Positions 12,478 to 25,483 of a stretch of 64,000 nucleotides of DNA are shown piece after piece. Where the stretch lies: NCBI GenBank assembly GCA_033675545.1, contig JAWDGP010003980.1, forward strand, positions 1 to 64,000, in the 5' to 3' direction. The position numbers and the translations under genes were made by a program. Below the pieces are notes generated by a model, which ran no database searches, was not told the DNA's origin, and saw only the letters and a program-made list of their open reading frames with translations. The stretch comes from Elysia crispata (taxonomy: Eukaryota; Mollusca; Gastropoda; Plakobranchidae). Position 1 is the stretch's first letter, and every line of letters starts with the position of its first letter.

Positions 12478-14820
12478 TAAAAAAAATAGAGTTTTAGGTA
12501 ATGCTCAGCAGTACTTAGGAATAGAGTTGGAGTGAAAATCACTTAGAAATCGCATCGGCACCCAGCGAGATTACGGCTTGTTCCTAGCAGATCAACTACT
12601 TTCCCTAGAATGTCAAGTTTGGCTCCGAAGGCATATTACAAAGCCTTCTTGAGCAACATGTAGCATTTGTGCAGCAGTAATAATCATTTCAAAGCACAAA
12701 AAAGGGGAAAAAATTAGGAAAAGGGTATATCTAAAATTCACAAAACAACAGAAAAAACAACAACAAAACAATAGCAATAAAAGAAGATAACGCACTTAAA
12801 GAATCAAAACAAGTGACCAAGATAGAAAAAAAGGGAAAAAAGAAACGAATAGATTAAAAAATAAAAAATAAATAAATGAATAAATAAATAAATAAATACA
12901 AAACCAATAACGCGAATGGCAAGTGATTGGACAATTAAAAAAAAAAAAGAGAAAAAAAAAAGATACAAGTCCTTGAAGAAATTGATAAAAGAAGGAAGAA
13001 TTCAAAACTACACCCTGATTCAAAAGTCAAGATGATCAAAACCAGTAAGAAAAGAAAATACGTTATTAAAAAAAAAATAATGACCCAAAACCACAAAAGA
13101 GACAATGAAAATAGATTATATTGGACCATCCTCAGGACAATAACAGGTAATAGTTGGGTCAAAGTTAGTTTTAAATTGGGGCTTGAGAGAAAGACGAAAA
13201 GAGATAGACCGCTAACCATTGAAAAGGAAGGAGGATTTATTGAAGAGAAAACATGAGATCAATCAAAAGACACATCTACGATTTTATGCGTCGCAAACCA
13301 ATGTCACTCGATAGCCAACTGGCCTGTATTATTTGATGTCATATAAATCGATGTGACATGTGGACCCTAAAAATAGGCTTGAAGAGATGTGTTTCCGGGA
13401 TTTCATTATTTTTTGAAAAATTAGATTTAATGACCCCTCCTTTCCCCAATCTCAGTCGACATCTCAATAAAAATTATTAACGAAACGAGCAAGTAAACAA
13501 AAACACCACCCAAAAACAAAACAACAACCACCCCTCCCCCATTTTTTCACACCCACACACACAAAACTACAAACAACAAAACCCTTGAAGATAAGCTCCG
13601 TTATTTTCATGAATGTATGAAATAGCCAGAGATCCACTTGAAGACTTTCTACATTGCTAGGGAAGGTTCTAGTTTATTCTAGAGCAGCTTATCTATAACT
13701 TACATGTTTTTGAAATTTAGTGTAAACTAGAGCTCCTCTCGGGAACTCCCACTTGTCAGTCTAATTTTAGTAACACACTCACCTCTTGTCGCGTGTCTGA
13801 GCCAGTAGACAGCCGGTACTGATCTGAGCCCTCAGACAGGATACCCTGTGGTCCCAGCTTTTAAGGAGTGGCTCTAAGTAGAAGTACTGCAGAAAAACGT
13901 AGGCCGGAGCCAATGAACTGTCAAAGAATTAATGTCTAAATTTAGATAATAACGTTATTTGAATCTCTTCAAGATCAGAGCTTATAAGCAAGCAAGTTAC
14001 CCATTGTAACATAAATTTAGACCAAGCAGGAGTCACCACGTTTCCAGAATGCTCAAAGCGGCGGAACAAATAACTTTAGACTTAAAGCAGAGATCCAGCA
14101 AGACTACAAATTCATGAGACACGGGCAACTCGACTTCTCAAGTTGTAACAAGCAGATTTAGACGATCTTGATGTTGATTCTAGAATCTAGATGTAATCTG
14201 AATCCAGTGTAATTTGTAATCTATTTAGGGTCAATTCTAACCGGATTCTTAACAGATTCTCAACGCTTGAATGATCTATAGATGACATAAGAAAGTATTA
14301 TCTAGATATAGATCTATGTGTGACCACCACTAGACTTCCTGGACAAGGCTTTTTTTTATTTTGGTGAGTAAAATTTTGCAGTAGGTCTTATGTAGATCTA
14401 AGAGTGGGACTAGGAGTAGGAGTTAAAAAAGTTACAAAGTTTCTCCATTGATTTCAGCTCAAATTTATGTGCAGAGGTCAAAACAGTTCTTTTTTTTAAA
14501 TTTTAAAATTGTCCACAAAGAGCTGTAATTTAAAGTTTTCAAGCACTATGGAGTAGAACAATCCTCAGCATTATGTCATGGTGTATACTAGATCTAGAGT
14601 CTATAGATTTTAATAAGAAATCTTAAATCTATAATACTATTAAAAATAAAGTTTTGAAGATAGATGTAACTTATTGTGAAAGCTGGATGTATGAATAACA
14701 TCTGCAGCATTGTTTATCCACAATCATTTTAATATGTAGAAATATATTAAAGATAGTTTGATGAATTAGTACCAACCGTATCCCCTCGCAGGTTGAGAAG
14801 TTTCTTCTGTCTGTTGAATT

Positions 14821-15049
14821 ATGGCCTTTGTTGCAACTGAATTTGAAGATGATGGTCTACCCCATTTAGGCGCCATTGACCAGTTGGATCAGCTTTGGAA
14901 ACAAGGAGTGGCATCGGCATGTGGCAGGAGTGAATCCAACTTGGCACCCAAAACTGGTGTAAAAGAAGGGTCTCAATCTTCAGAACTGAACATGGCGGAC
15001 CAGAATGGAGCTAAGAATGTGGGCGCTCTGCCCCAAGCAGTGGATCTTG
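14821..15049 (+). CDS. Ubl gene coding exon 1
   Basis: Starts at ATG 14821, with TGA ATT just before it in frame. It ends CTTG before gtaggc in phase 1. It encodes an acidic start (VATEFEDDGLPHLGAIDQLD) and a polar linker. The splice exon probably starts at 14792 after tcccctcgcag, so 14792-14820 would be 5' UTR. Confidence 0.7.
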
Positions 15050-17036
15050 GTAGGCTCAGTGAAATGATGTAGTGTGTAGAGTTGTAAACCAGTATTAACT
15101 GAGTACTAAACAATTGTATTATCAAGTATGCTACAAGATTTTAAAAACCACCACGTTGATTAGAGTGTCATAGATTTAAGGGATGTTTTCAGTATGCTTG
15201 AGGTACTGGTAACAAGCCCAAGATTGGTCAAATCTGGAAACTTCTTATACAATTGAAAGTGTCATTGTGGTTGAAATTGGTGCTTGAAAATATTTTTGTC
15301 ACTATATTAATCATGGTCTGCATATTATATTATTATTATCAATAACACCATTAGTTGAAGTCAGGGAAATAAACTTTGTTTGAACAGGGATTATTTAAAT
15401 TTATCGAGTCCATTATTATTTTATGGTTTTATCTGGGTTCGTTTTAATTTAAACCATTTTAGGGGGACAAGTAAATTTAACTTTTTGTTCTTAATTCTTA
15501 AGTACAATGTAAACCCACCTGGTCAGGGTCAATCTTTCTTAATTTATTGAAATGAATGACCTCTGTTGCAAGCTCATTCAGTCGCTGATAGTAAAAAAAA
15601 ATTATGTTATAGTTTCTATATTTTTTTTTCATTTATTTTTGTATGTTTCTGTTTAACTTAAATGTAACCTCCATATCCTCAGAGGCAACGCCTGACTTGG
15701 AGCTGAAGATCAGAATTGTGTACTCAGACAGGAGGGTGAAAAACCTTGAGGGGAGTTTGAACCCCACAAGAACTGTTCAACAGGTTTGTACACCGCATAC
15801 TCAGTACTCGTTGTTGTACAAGGACCTCCTTAAAATTGTTAAACAACTCTGTAACTACCACATTCATTGTTGAACAAGTTTGTTAAAACCAGCACTTCAT
15901 CAGTAATTTTTATGGATTAAGGAAAAAGGTGGGTGGGAGGTGAACACATACCCGGAACTGTTTGTCAGATACGTGTATTTTGCACTTAGAACTTTTCAAC
16001 TGTCATTTTCTTGGTACTGTCTAGCAGGTTTGTATAATAAGACAGTTAACTAATTTTTTATAAAACCCAAATCTATTTTACAGATTTTTTTTTTTCAAAC
16101 GTTCATTATCATGTAGGTTTAAATAACTGCGCGGTTTTCTAATAAGCGTTTAGAAGGATCTAAAACATATTGGGAAAGTACAGAGTAAGTTGATTTCATT
16201 TATTATCACCTGCTCAGCAGTTCTGAGACTGTGAATTTTGTAGGTAAATGCTCATCAGTTCATAGGGGATAATTATACAAACCTTCTAGACAAGTCTGAG
16301 TATGTGCTAGTTGTACTCAATTGCTGAACAGTTCATACGTGATAATAATACAAACCTCACAGACAGGTATGAGTAGGTGCTAGTTGTACCCAATTGCTGA
16401 ACAGCTCTTAGGTGATAGTTATACAAACATAGTTAGAGGGCAGTTGATTGTGTACTGCTTACTTTCAATTTGTTTTGAGCCCTGTTATAAATATGTTTCT
16501 GCGCCTCTCAAAACTGAGCTGTAAAAGAAGAAGTCTTTTGCACCTTTTGAAAGCTTACTTCTTTCTGTCTTGGGTGAACTTCAATAGCATTCCCATACCT
16601 AGAGAAATTCCTTATCAAATCAAAATTATTTTTTTTAAGTAAAATGATTCCTCTCTTAATCAAGTGAATTCCAAAACTTTTAGAAGTATCTCGTAACATT
16701 CATTTGACAATTCAGGTTTTTCAGGTATTTGTAAGGCAAAGACATAAATAATCAGTAATGCTATTATTATTAGTATTACTAATAGAATATCAATCTTTTT
16801 TTCATCCCGTAAATTCAATTTTATGTAATTTTTAATATTTATATCGTTGACAGTTGAAGAATCGCCTGGCAGCTCAGCTAACCATGCAGCCCCACCTGAT
16901 TGAAATGTCCTGGAGCAAGAGGCTCAACAATGGTCAACAACAGGAGGCAGTGCTGTTGGATGATAATCAGAACCTCATGTTTTATGAGGTAGAGACAGAT
17001 GACACCATAATCATCACAGAACTTGAAAAAAACTAG
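14821..17036 (+). CDS. Small protein with TBCE-type ubiquitin-like C-terminal domain
   Basis: Three coding exons, 14821-15049, 15683-15783 and 16854-17036, join in matching phases (1, then 0) to give 170 residues. Residues 1-75 are polar and unrecognised. From about residue 80 the sequence (LELKIRIVY ... TVQQLKNRLAAQL ... NLMFYEVETDDTIIITE) follows the strand-helix-strand order of a ubiquitin-like fold. It is most like the C-terminal Ubl of tubulin-folding cofactor E (LTLKIKYPH ... MTIQKVKGLLSRL ... LQFYSVENGD). Cofactor E itself has about 520 residues, with CAP-Gly and leucine-rich repeats before this domain; neither is seen here. An in-frame TGA lies two codons before the ATG, so the protein cannot extend upstream within this exon. 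An acceptor (cctcgcag, ending 14791) implies an upstream 5' UTR exon. It could be a TBCE/TBCEL-like short paralogue or an unrelated Ubl protein. Confidence 0.72.
15683..15783 (+). CDS. Ubl gene coding exon 2
   Basis: 101 bp. The acceptor is catatcctcag and the donor is CAG before gtttgt, phase 0. It holds the first beta strands of the Ubl domain (LELKIRIVYSDRRVKNLEG) and the start of its helix. Confidence 0.78.
16251..16445 (+). repeat. 73-bp tandem repeat, about 2.7 copies, in the Ubl gene intron
   Basis: Copies begin at 16251, 16324 and 16397. Each has CAGTTC/CAGCTC, GATAATnATACAAAC and GTGCTAGTTGTAC blocks. They are diverged and lie between coding exons 2 and 3. Confidence 0.8.
16854..17036 (+). 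CDS. Ubl gene coding exon 3 with stop
   Basis: Acceptor gttgacag, first codon TTG, stop TAG at 17034-17036. It encodes the helix (LKNRLAAQLTMQPHLIEMSW) and the last strands ending TDDTIIITELEKN. 3' UTR follows. I did not fix one poly-A site among the several AATAAA-like words downstream. Confidence 0.8.
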   Translation: MKNRLAAQLTMQPHLIEMSWSKRLNNGQQQEAVLLDDNQNLMFYEVETDDTIIITELEKN

Positions 17037-20000
17037 ACCATTTCTCGCTTTTTTTTTTTTATTATTTCTTTGAAGTAAAAGTTATGAGATGAGATGTTTA
17101 CAGAGGACGACAACAAACAGGTTGCTAGTGACTCAATATTTTGGCTGGTCAAATACAGTAGTGTTCGATGTTCAAAGAAAGGAGTAAGGTGTGTCATCAG
17201 CATTAAATTAACAAAGCCACACATTACTCTTTGAAGATAACTGCAAATCTTTTTGTAACGAGTTAGGATGTCACTACAAGAGGAATATGGATGGCATTTT
17301 TGTTCATGTGTACAATTCATGCTGCGTAATCAAAATAATATGGAGTGTTGAACACAAGATTTCTGTGAAGAGGACAGCTGTTTTTGAAAAAATATTGATT
17401 AAAAGTTGTAGCCTCTAGCTCTAGAAATAGTAGAAACCGGTCTGGACCTGCTGCTCATCAAGTGAGTTCGGAACAGTGACTGCTATGTTCAGAACTCACT
17501 TTTTTTTTGAAGATAAAGAAAAAAATAATGGTATGAATGAAGTAAATGGCAAATCTATATAAACACGCACACTTATGATTTATGTGGTTATCAGCACATT
17601 TTCCATTGTAGTTTAGTGGAAAGAAATATTTTATCAGTGTGGCATATACAGTATTGCTATACTTTAATGAAGTATATAATGTACAATAACTAAAGATAAG
17701 CTTAATTTGTGTAAGATTTAGGCTTCCTCAGTCTAGCTTGGTTGTCCTGCTATTTCCACAATTAGACCTCTAATGTAATGTTTTCAGCTTAATGTAAGTT
17801 TCAAAAGCTTCTATATTTGAACTGGCATGATACTGAAAGGACTGATGGTTTTCCCAATCTGACATGAATCTCATTTTCACCTTCTTCAACTTTATTTAAT
17901 TGGCCCAGATAGTTTGTAGAATGTGGACTTTTTTACCCTTGAGAATCGCACCTGCACATAAAATATAAAATATAATATGACTTGAATTATTTAAAAGAAA
18001 CAAATATATCTAAGTTCTGCTTGCACTTACTCATTTACCTTTGCTTTGACAATAAGTATGATAAAATCTATTCACTGGCAATTGTTAGATATTGTTTCAG
18101 TTATATTCACATGCGAAACCATATTTCACGTTGTATCAGTCTCTCAATGTAAGAATTCTCTTATGCAGTTGCATTTTAAATTTGTGGATAGTGCTGTTAT
18201 ATACATGTATGCATAATTTAGCATTTGAATTTTGATCAAAGATTATAGTTTTTCTCAAGTCCTTTCACAATTACTTCAAATGTTGGTGTTTTCTCTAACT
18301 CTATTCCTTTCAATGTATTTACTAATCCACAATTTTTATATCTTCCATCCAGTGTAAATGTGTTGCACGTTGCTCGTGTTACATTTAAAAATGTTGACAA
18401 TCATTAACTTTTCTGAGCTTTCCAATCATGAAAATCTCATTCCAATTTCAGAAATCTGTGCACAATTTTAGAACTTGAGCTCATTCAAAATGGTATGAGT
18501 TATCATAATTAACATTACCAAATACTCCTCTTTTTTTCACTTTTGTTTAATCAAAATTTGGAATATGGCGCATCAGGACTGGTTGCTCGTCATATTTTGT
18601 GAGGTTATATAATGAATCTCTTTTATCAAGAAATGTTAATGGAATTTCTGTAAAGAACTTAGCTGTAAATATGTTAAAAAGGAAAGAAATCTTTTTCATA
18701 TTTAGATTTTCTAGATAAATTCATCTTTTTTTTTTATTTGATACCGGTAATGAATAAATATGTTTCTATATTTATGTGATCTAGCACCCTGATTGGCTGA
18801 CTATGTGGCTTGATTGTTGACTACACTTAGTCTGCTTTTTTTTAAAACGATGTTAAATCTCAAGAATGTTTGGATTGATTGATTATTTTGGCCAATAATT
18901 AACCTTACGGAAATTAAGTTTTGTCATGGATTTTGTTCATGTGAATGAAAAAAAATGCTTTCATTATTTCTGTGATGTACATCATGTATTGGGTCTTTTT
19001 CTGGTTGTTCAAGAGTTTTGTTTAGAATTGTGGGAAAATTTGATGTAAAGCTGTTGCACATATAAATACATCACCTTTTGGTCACATTATATCAAAGCAT
19101 TGTTCTTGGTTTAAATATTGTTCCCAGCAGTTATCATTCTTTTTCCCAATCTCTCAGAAAAAATTTTCTTAATGCTTAATTTTCATCTCTCACAAGTTGA
19201 AAGAGTTATCAGCAAGATTTGTAGTTGGATCAACTTGCCTCTCTTTGATTGAACTTTATATTATAATCTTGCTAGCTGAGAAATCTGAAAAAAAAAAAGA
19301 AAAAAAAAGAATGAAAATTTGTCATTATTAGCCGTTGAAGTAAGATGATGGGCTGTTAAAAGAACCAGCCATGATATTTTTCTGATCAATACAGTACTAG
19401 AGATCATCACTGGCAACCCATCAAGATATTTGTATGAGATGGATAGACTGAGTGTATTATTGTTGGGGCCAGTTTGTCTGTGTACGAGACACTGATATGT
19501 GCTTCAAGCAATCAGAGGGATCTTTTTTGACAAACAATAGTTGGAACATTATGTCCAAGGGAATTAGGTATTTATCAGAAACATCCACCAAAGTCATTGT
19601 CATTTTTTTAAGCGTTTTTTAACCTTGATTTTTTTTCCATCATGCCACAATATCTGTCCTCAAGTATTTTGTAGTGTGACAAATAAGAAGAATGTTAGAG
19701 AGTATGTTGAATGGATGCAAAATTTAAGTCTTCTGCCGCATTGTGTTAAAGTTTTGAGCCAAATTTGTGTCTATTTCTGATTTTTGTAGCTACAAATTTT
19801 ACCTTGAAATTTGGCAGCCCCGTAAGACATCAGTCATAGGTTTTTATCAAATGCATTGTCTCTTTTCCCCTATACTTGTATTTAATAACAATTTTTACAC
19901 CATTCTTCCTCGAAATTTATTTGCATCTTTTATTTCCTCAATCAGTCCCACTTGCAGTCTATGTTTTTTCTTAAACAATTTTACCTGACATACCAATACT

Positions 20001-20989
20001 TCCTTCCAAGTTTATATTGTTTTATTTCAGAGTTTTAAGATGTGATGAATGACCTTGACCCAGAGTTTTAATTTGAAATCTCTCTAAGTGAAACTTTAAC
20101 AAAAGTAGGCACTGTACAATCAGATGAGGTGAATGGATAGCACTTTTTAAAAAAATGCACATTTTGAAAATGACAATTCTTTCTCTACATAAGTTAAGGA
20201 GTGCTCAATTGAAACAACAAAGCATTGTTGATTGTCAAACCAAACATGTTTAATAAAATTTATAATTAAAAGAAAGGACAAGGACATGAACAATACAGAA
20301 TCGAAGTTATCAACTGTACCAAACTCTGCAGACTTGCCCCAAATTGTTGAAATCTGTAGGAATTATTGTATGATAGTTTAAACTATCTGATTTGAAAGAA
20401 ATTAATTACAGTTTAGTCAGTCTTTACCAAAGCAATTAAATATAGTAATCATACTGGCAAAAAGAAAAGGGCAACAGAAAATTTTGACTGTCTACATTCA
20501 AAATATTAAAAGAAATTGCACAGAAGAACCATCAAGGTCCATGTAATAATCATTATGGCCAAGTTCTTTTATAATTTTCATCTTAAGATTTTTCAAAAGC
20601 AGTAGCGGTCCTTGTTTCTGATCGATCCAAAGCTTAGTACGATCATTAAGCCTTCAAGATCGAAACATGTCCATAAAACTGGCAAGTTCAACTGCTAATT
20701 TTCAGCCCCAAATGCAGTCAGTAAGTTAATGCAATGTTGTCATGACCTCATATCAAATTGTTAGTCAGATTAGATTTACCCTACGATAAAATCCCACTTT
20801 CGGATTTGATTGTGGAACCTCCTAGTGTTAAACTAGACCTAACGTTCTCCACATAATGCTACGTGAGAGCCCTTTGTGGTTGAAGTCTCATCAAGTTATT
20901 TACATACAAAATGAAGGTAAGGCTGGGAGTTTTGAAATTTTCACTGCAAAAAAATTCTAAGATTGTTTAATGTATTATCTAATCTATTA

Positions 20990-21265
20990 TTGAATGGCAG
21001 ATTTTTGAGTGCTGGGATAAAATATGTAACTATGCCCTCAGGGCTTTCTATAGATTTAGGGCATTATACCCTGAGGTCATAATATAGTTCTAGAATGTCT
21101 CCTGAGAAAGGGCATAACCTCAGGTCTTCAAAGAGCTATCTACTGTATACTTATGGAGATATGGAAGTTACCCCAAGATCAAAACGTCTTTACAAGATCT
21201 GTTTAGATAGGGCATACTCTAAGGTCTTCAGACAGCTTTAAGCATATGCCCTGAAGGCATGAGGC
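20990..21265. repeat. Cluster of direct and inverted ccctgagg repeats
   Basis: Short related segments (TATGCCCTCAGGGCTTT, TACCCTGAGGTC, GGGCATAACCTCAGGTCTTC, GGGCATACTCTAAGGTCTTC, ATGCCCTGAAGGCATGAGG) recur in both orientations within 280 bp. They could form stem-loops. Their origin is unknown. Confidence 0.6.
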
Positions 21266-22705
21266 AACTTAATACATTTAATTTATACGAGGAAAGGGCG
21301 TTTAACACTTATTGGATAATAACTCAAAATTGATGTCTGTTGCCAAGTCCTGTGGCAGCGTGACAGTGTACATGGCTGTTGGGTGAAGGCGCTAGGCGTA
21401 TACACTAACGATCTAAAACTGGACTGCTGAGCCTGTACTTGTGCAATTTTTTGTTTTGAATGTTTTAATTGTTTAACTTAAGTACACCTTGTATTTTTCT
21501 TTTGCTGAGAGTGAGAAAGAATTTTTTTAAGTATTGTAATACATGTAATAGTTTACTTATTGTATTTTACTTCTTTTGTCGGTACATTCGAGAAAAGTTG
21601 ATGCCTATGGCATTACATCAGTAATTAGGTAAAGTGTTTATCTTTATTAAGCAAAAAAAATAAATAAAAAGAATAAATAAATAAAAAAGAAATTGTGCAT
21701 ACTCAAAAATTAATAAAATTTATAGTAATACATTTTTATGCATACAAATAATTCTATTATAGTACATTTACTCTTGACCTAGTCTGAGTATTGTTTTAAG
21801 GAAAATGATAATACATTGCATTTTTTTTATTTTTGATATCTGATATTTCAATCTTTGACCAGCAATGTTCACACAGTATGAAGTCAGTGGGTTTGATGTT
21901 TTGCACAGGACACGGCATATTGCTGAAAAGTTCTTTTTGTGCTGATTATATTTATGGACACCAATGCCTATGATGGAAGATAAGTACATGTAATGTATAA
22001 ATTAATAAAACTTATGTGCTAAATCATTATTGATATTTATTCTAAACGTTGCTGAATTTTTATGAAAGTTTTTTTGTTTGTTTTGTTTTTGTTTTGTGTT
22101 GAAACAGAAAGAGAAGTAAAATGAAAATGAAAAAGCGTTTATGAATTCTTTGAGCCTGTCATTATGAAGTTTTATGATTTCTTGGCTGAACTCATGTGCT
22201 GGAGGAGATAGTGTACTACGGCTCCATTTGTGATCGCAGGTTGTTTTCTTACAAACTATAGAAATGAAAGGAAGGAGGAGACAAGTGATCACAAAAACAA
22301 AACCAAAAAAACCCTGACTTTTTAAGCTTGACAAGAAAAGATACATAATATCAATTATTTATGTTCGCGTTTTCTTTTCTGCTTTGTTGTGAATATTGAA
22401 AGTAAATTGAAATAAAATGTGCAGTTTTAACGAGTTGCCGGTGTATGTAAGTTGTGAAGTGATGAGTTCATTAGCCATTTGTGGTAAAGTTACTGCAACT
22501 TAACTTTCTTCTTCTTCGTCTTCTTTTTCTTCTTCTTCTTCTTCTCCTCCTCCTCCTCCTCCTCCTCTTCCTTCTTCTCTTCCTCCTCCCTCTTCTTGCA
22601 ATACTGAAGTTTTCCATAAAACGTTTGCCTCTGCATATTCAGCTATCAATACTAATTTTTGCCGTGCCATTCAATTTTTACTGAAATCTAGAAACACACT
22701 TTTTA

Positions 22706-22710
<5 letters not shown>

Positions 22711-22737
<27 letters not shown>
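22711..22737 (+). repeat. Poly-A tract
   Basis: An uninterrupted A run of about 27 bases following AT-rich sequence. It may be a retroposon tail, but no element is recognised. Confidence 0.8.
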
Positions 22738-22738
<1 letters not shown>

Positions 22739-23574
22739 GAAGTCACTAAACTCTACACTGACACAATACCATACTACATAAGTGTATGCCTCCTCTAGAT
22801 CTAAATGTTAAGATAATTATCTACGTCAAAACACAAAAGATACCAATCTCTGACGTCAACGGTTACAACTTACATATCAGACCTCAGGAAAACACAATCA
22901 TGTATCAGAGTTTAAAAAGCCAGGACGTAAAAGTAGATTTGTGCAATCATGCAACATGTGCTGTCACGCTCTTCCTCATAAATCAGGGATAGACTCCTCA
23001 AACTGGCTACCGATACCCCACGCCAGCGACAACAGATTACGTCATCACAGTAGTTCTCCTGGGGAGATTATTCTTCATCAGAAAGTTCCTGATCGATTTA
23101 ATTAGCGAGATTGACTATCCCTTTGACTTAGAGCTTACGTAGTCCGTTTTAAGGTTAAAGGTTCTTGTGACACATCAGTACCTACATTTTGAGTGAAACA
23201 GGACACAAATTTACATGTATCTTGTATCGGCATCAGAAAAAAAGGACAATTTAGGTACCCCCCGCCACATAAAAACATAATATACAAGGCAATGATGGTT
23301 TTACTTTGCCTCTGCATGTTACCATAAAATACACACACACACATACCAGACTACAATATCCGCCTCCAATCAGCTTCTCGCTTGTCTGCCGTGAGCTACA
23401 GCAATCAGTGACGCGAAGTCCTCCCACCACTTCACTCCTTTCATGAGGAGCTACTTTTAGTGGCCATAAGAATAAACGTAACATAACTTTCTTTCTGTCG
23501 ATCATAAGCTAAAGTTTGGAACGGGCTTTACAATGCATCGTGGATTTCCTTAGCATTTACCGCAACCGGCCTCT

Positions 23575-23917
23575 TTGATGATGAAAGAAAAGGTAAAATT
23601 GACTAAACTCCTGCATTACTTATTTGATGATGAAAGAAAAGGTAAAATTGACTAAACTCGTGCATTACTTATTTGATGATGAAAGAAAAGTTAAAATTGA
23701 CTAAACTCGTGCATTACTTATTTGATGATGAAAGAAAAGATAAAATTGACTAAACTCCTGCATTACTTATTTGATGATGAAAGAAAAGGTAAAATTGACT
23801 AAACTCCTGCATTACTTATTTGATGATGAAAGAAAAGGTAAAATTGACTAAACTCCTGCATTACTTATTTGATGATGAAAGAAAAGGTAAAATTGACTAA
23901 ACTCCTGCATTTCTTAT
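23575..23917 (+). repeat. 49-bp minisatellite, 7 copies
   Basis: Seven head-to-tail units start at 23575, 23624, 23673, 23722, 23771, 23820 and 23869. They differ at only a few positions, such as CTCCTG/CTCGTG and GGT/GTT/GAT. The units contain TTGATGATGAAAGAAAAG. 49 is not a multiple of three, so it is not a coding repeat. Confidence 0.95.
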
Positions 23918-24249
23918 TTGCCGACATACTGCGCTGTAAAAGTATGCCTGAAGTAGGAGAAAGTCCATACCACAGCCTGAACTATGATACTGATACATGT
24001 ACCTACATGTACTGACTATACTACTGCCCAATTGAAGCTTCCGAGTTCACTTTTTTTACCTCAATGGCGTGAGCCAAGACTGACAAAGGCCCGCGTTGAA
24101 GAGGTCAGCCGGTCAGCCAAACTGACCTTAGTCTAGTGGATGCATTCACACTGAGCTTCCATTGCGTGACCTACGTGTATACTGTGCCCACTGTATTTGT
24201 CATCACACTGTGTCCTTTAGGACATTGTGACAATGGGGGGCCAGGTTTT

Positions 24250-24360
24250 CCTATACACAGGTCAAGTCAATGAAGTAAACAAACCTTTACACAGTAATGG
24301 TTTCAGTGATCTTCATATTTCATTCAAGCATAATTAGGACACAATTTTGCTTATAAAGGA
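24250..24360 (+). repeat. Short dispersed repeat, copy B
   Basis: Shares AGGTCAAGTCAATGAAGTAAACAAAC and the later AATTAGGACA with copy A at 10941. About 230 bp downstream (24484-24500) a reverse-complement-like segment (TGTTTACTTTGGTTACTG) could be the other end of a MITE. Confidence 0.45.
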
Positions 24361-24715
24361 CTTCGTTTTCAGCCCATAAGCCCAGTCAACATGAATGTTA
24401 AAAACTTCTAAGAAGTTCTAACTGTGCAAAGTTGGTAACCTATATACATGTAGCTGTCTTAGATGCTTAAATCAATGCCAAAATGTGTTTACTTTGGTTA
24501 CTGAGGGTGAAGCCGCCACCTGTCGCCAAATTCTAGAATGACGATGCAGGGTTGCATCAGGTCAGACTGACTCATTGAAATCTATAAATAGAACCGCGCT
24601 GGTTTCCCAGAAAGCTAACGTTAGAAATATTATGCCCATGGTGAACCAAAAATACGTGGGCAGACTGGACCAGTATCAATGATTATTCTATGGGTTAAAC
24701 ACTGACTACTTAGTA

Positions 24716-24718
<3 letters not shown>

Positions 24719-24770
<52 letters not shown>

Positions 24771-24860
24771 GAATATCCTCCCTCCCCCCCGCCCCCTTTT
24801 CCTTCTCTCTCTCTATCTCTCTCTCACCCCCTCTCTCTCTCTCTCTCTATCTCTCTCTCA

Positions 24861-24893
<33 letters not shown>

Positions 24894-24975
24894 GGAATAT
24901 CCTCCCTCCCCCCCGCCCCCTTTTCCTTCTCTCTCTCTATCTCTCTCTCACCCCCCTCTCTCTATCTCTCTCTCA

Positions 24976-25058
<83 letters not shown>

Positions 25059-25112
25059 GAATATCCTCCCTCCCCCCCGCCCCCTTTTCCTTCTCTCTCT
25101 CTATCTCTCTCA

Positions 25113-25162
<50 letters not shown>
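24719..25162 (+). repeat. CT microsatellite with a higher-order insert unit
   Basis: Long (CT)n tract interrupted three times by the same roughly 55-70-bp island, at about 24769, 24893 and 25057. Each island starts GGGAATATCCTCCCTCCCC, passes through CCGCCCCCTTTTCCTTC and ends in a CTATCTCTC-CACCCC block. The array therefore grew by copying a longer unit, not only by dinucleotide slippage. Confidence 0.9.
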
Positions 25163-25163
<1 letters not shown>

Positions 25164-25350
25164 TTATCTGTCTATCTGGCTATGCATTCACACGTGGGTG
25201 TCTGTAAATCTTTGCGTATGCCTGTTTGAATGTCTGGTTACCTACCGTTCTATCTATCTAGATATATTTACCTACCTCTCTCTATATATTTCTCTTTCTG
25301 TCTGTCTGTCTGTCTTTCTCTGTCTCTTTGTCTGTCTGTCTGTCTCCCTC

Positions 25351-25483
<133 letters not shown>

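Larger units (their letters stand above)
17037..23574. other. AT-rich stretch without supported genes
   Basis: The first part must include the 3' UTR of the Ubl gene. No exon with homology and good splice sites was found on either strand. A cluster of related CCCTGAGG/CCTCAGG words lies at 20990-21260. A (CTT)(CCT) tract lies near 22500-22600 and a poly-A run at 22711-22737. Confidence 0.5.

Noticed and set aside
13720..13870. Possible minus-strand first exon (AAGAG before gtgagt)
   Set aside because: A single good donor without coding sequence or a matching acceptor is not enough to call an exon; noted under the intergenic stretch.
23575..23917. Possible CRISPR array
   Set aside because: The 49-bp units are directly adjacent with no unique spacers, and the window is animal DNA. 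The same applies to the 61-, 33- and 35-bp arrays.
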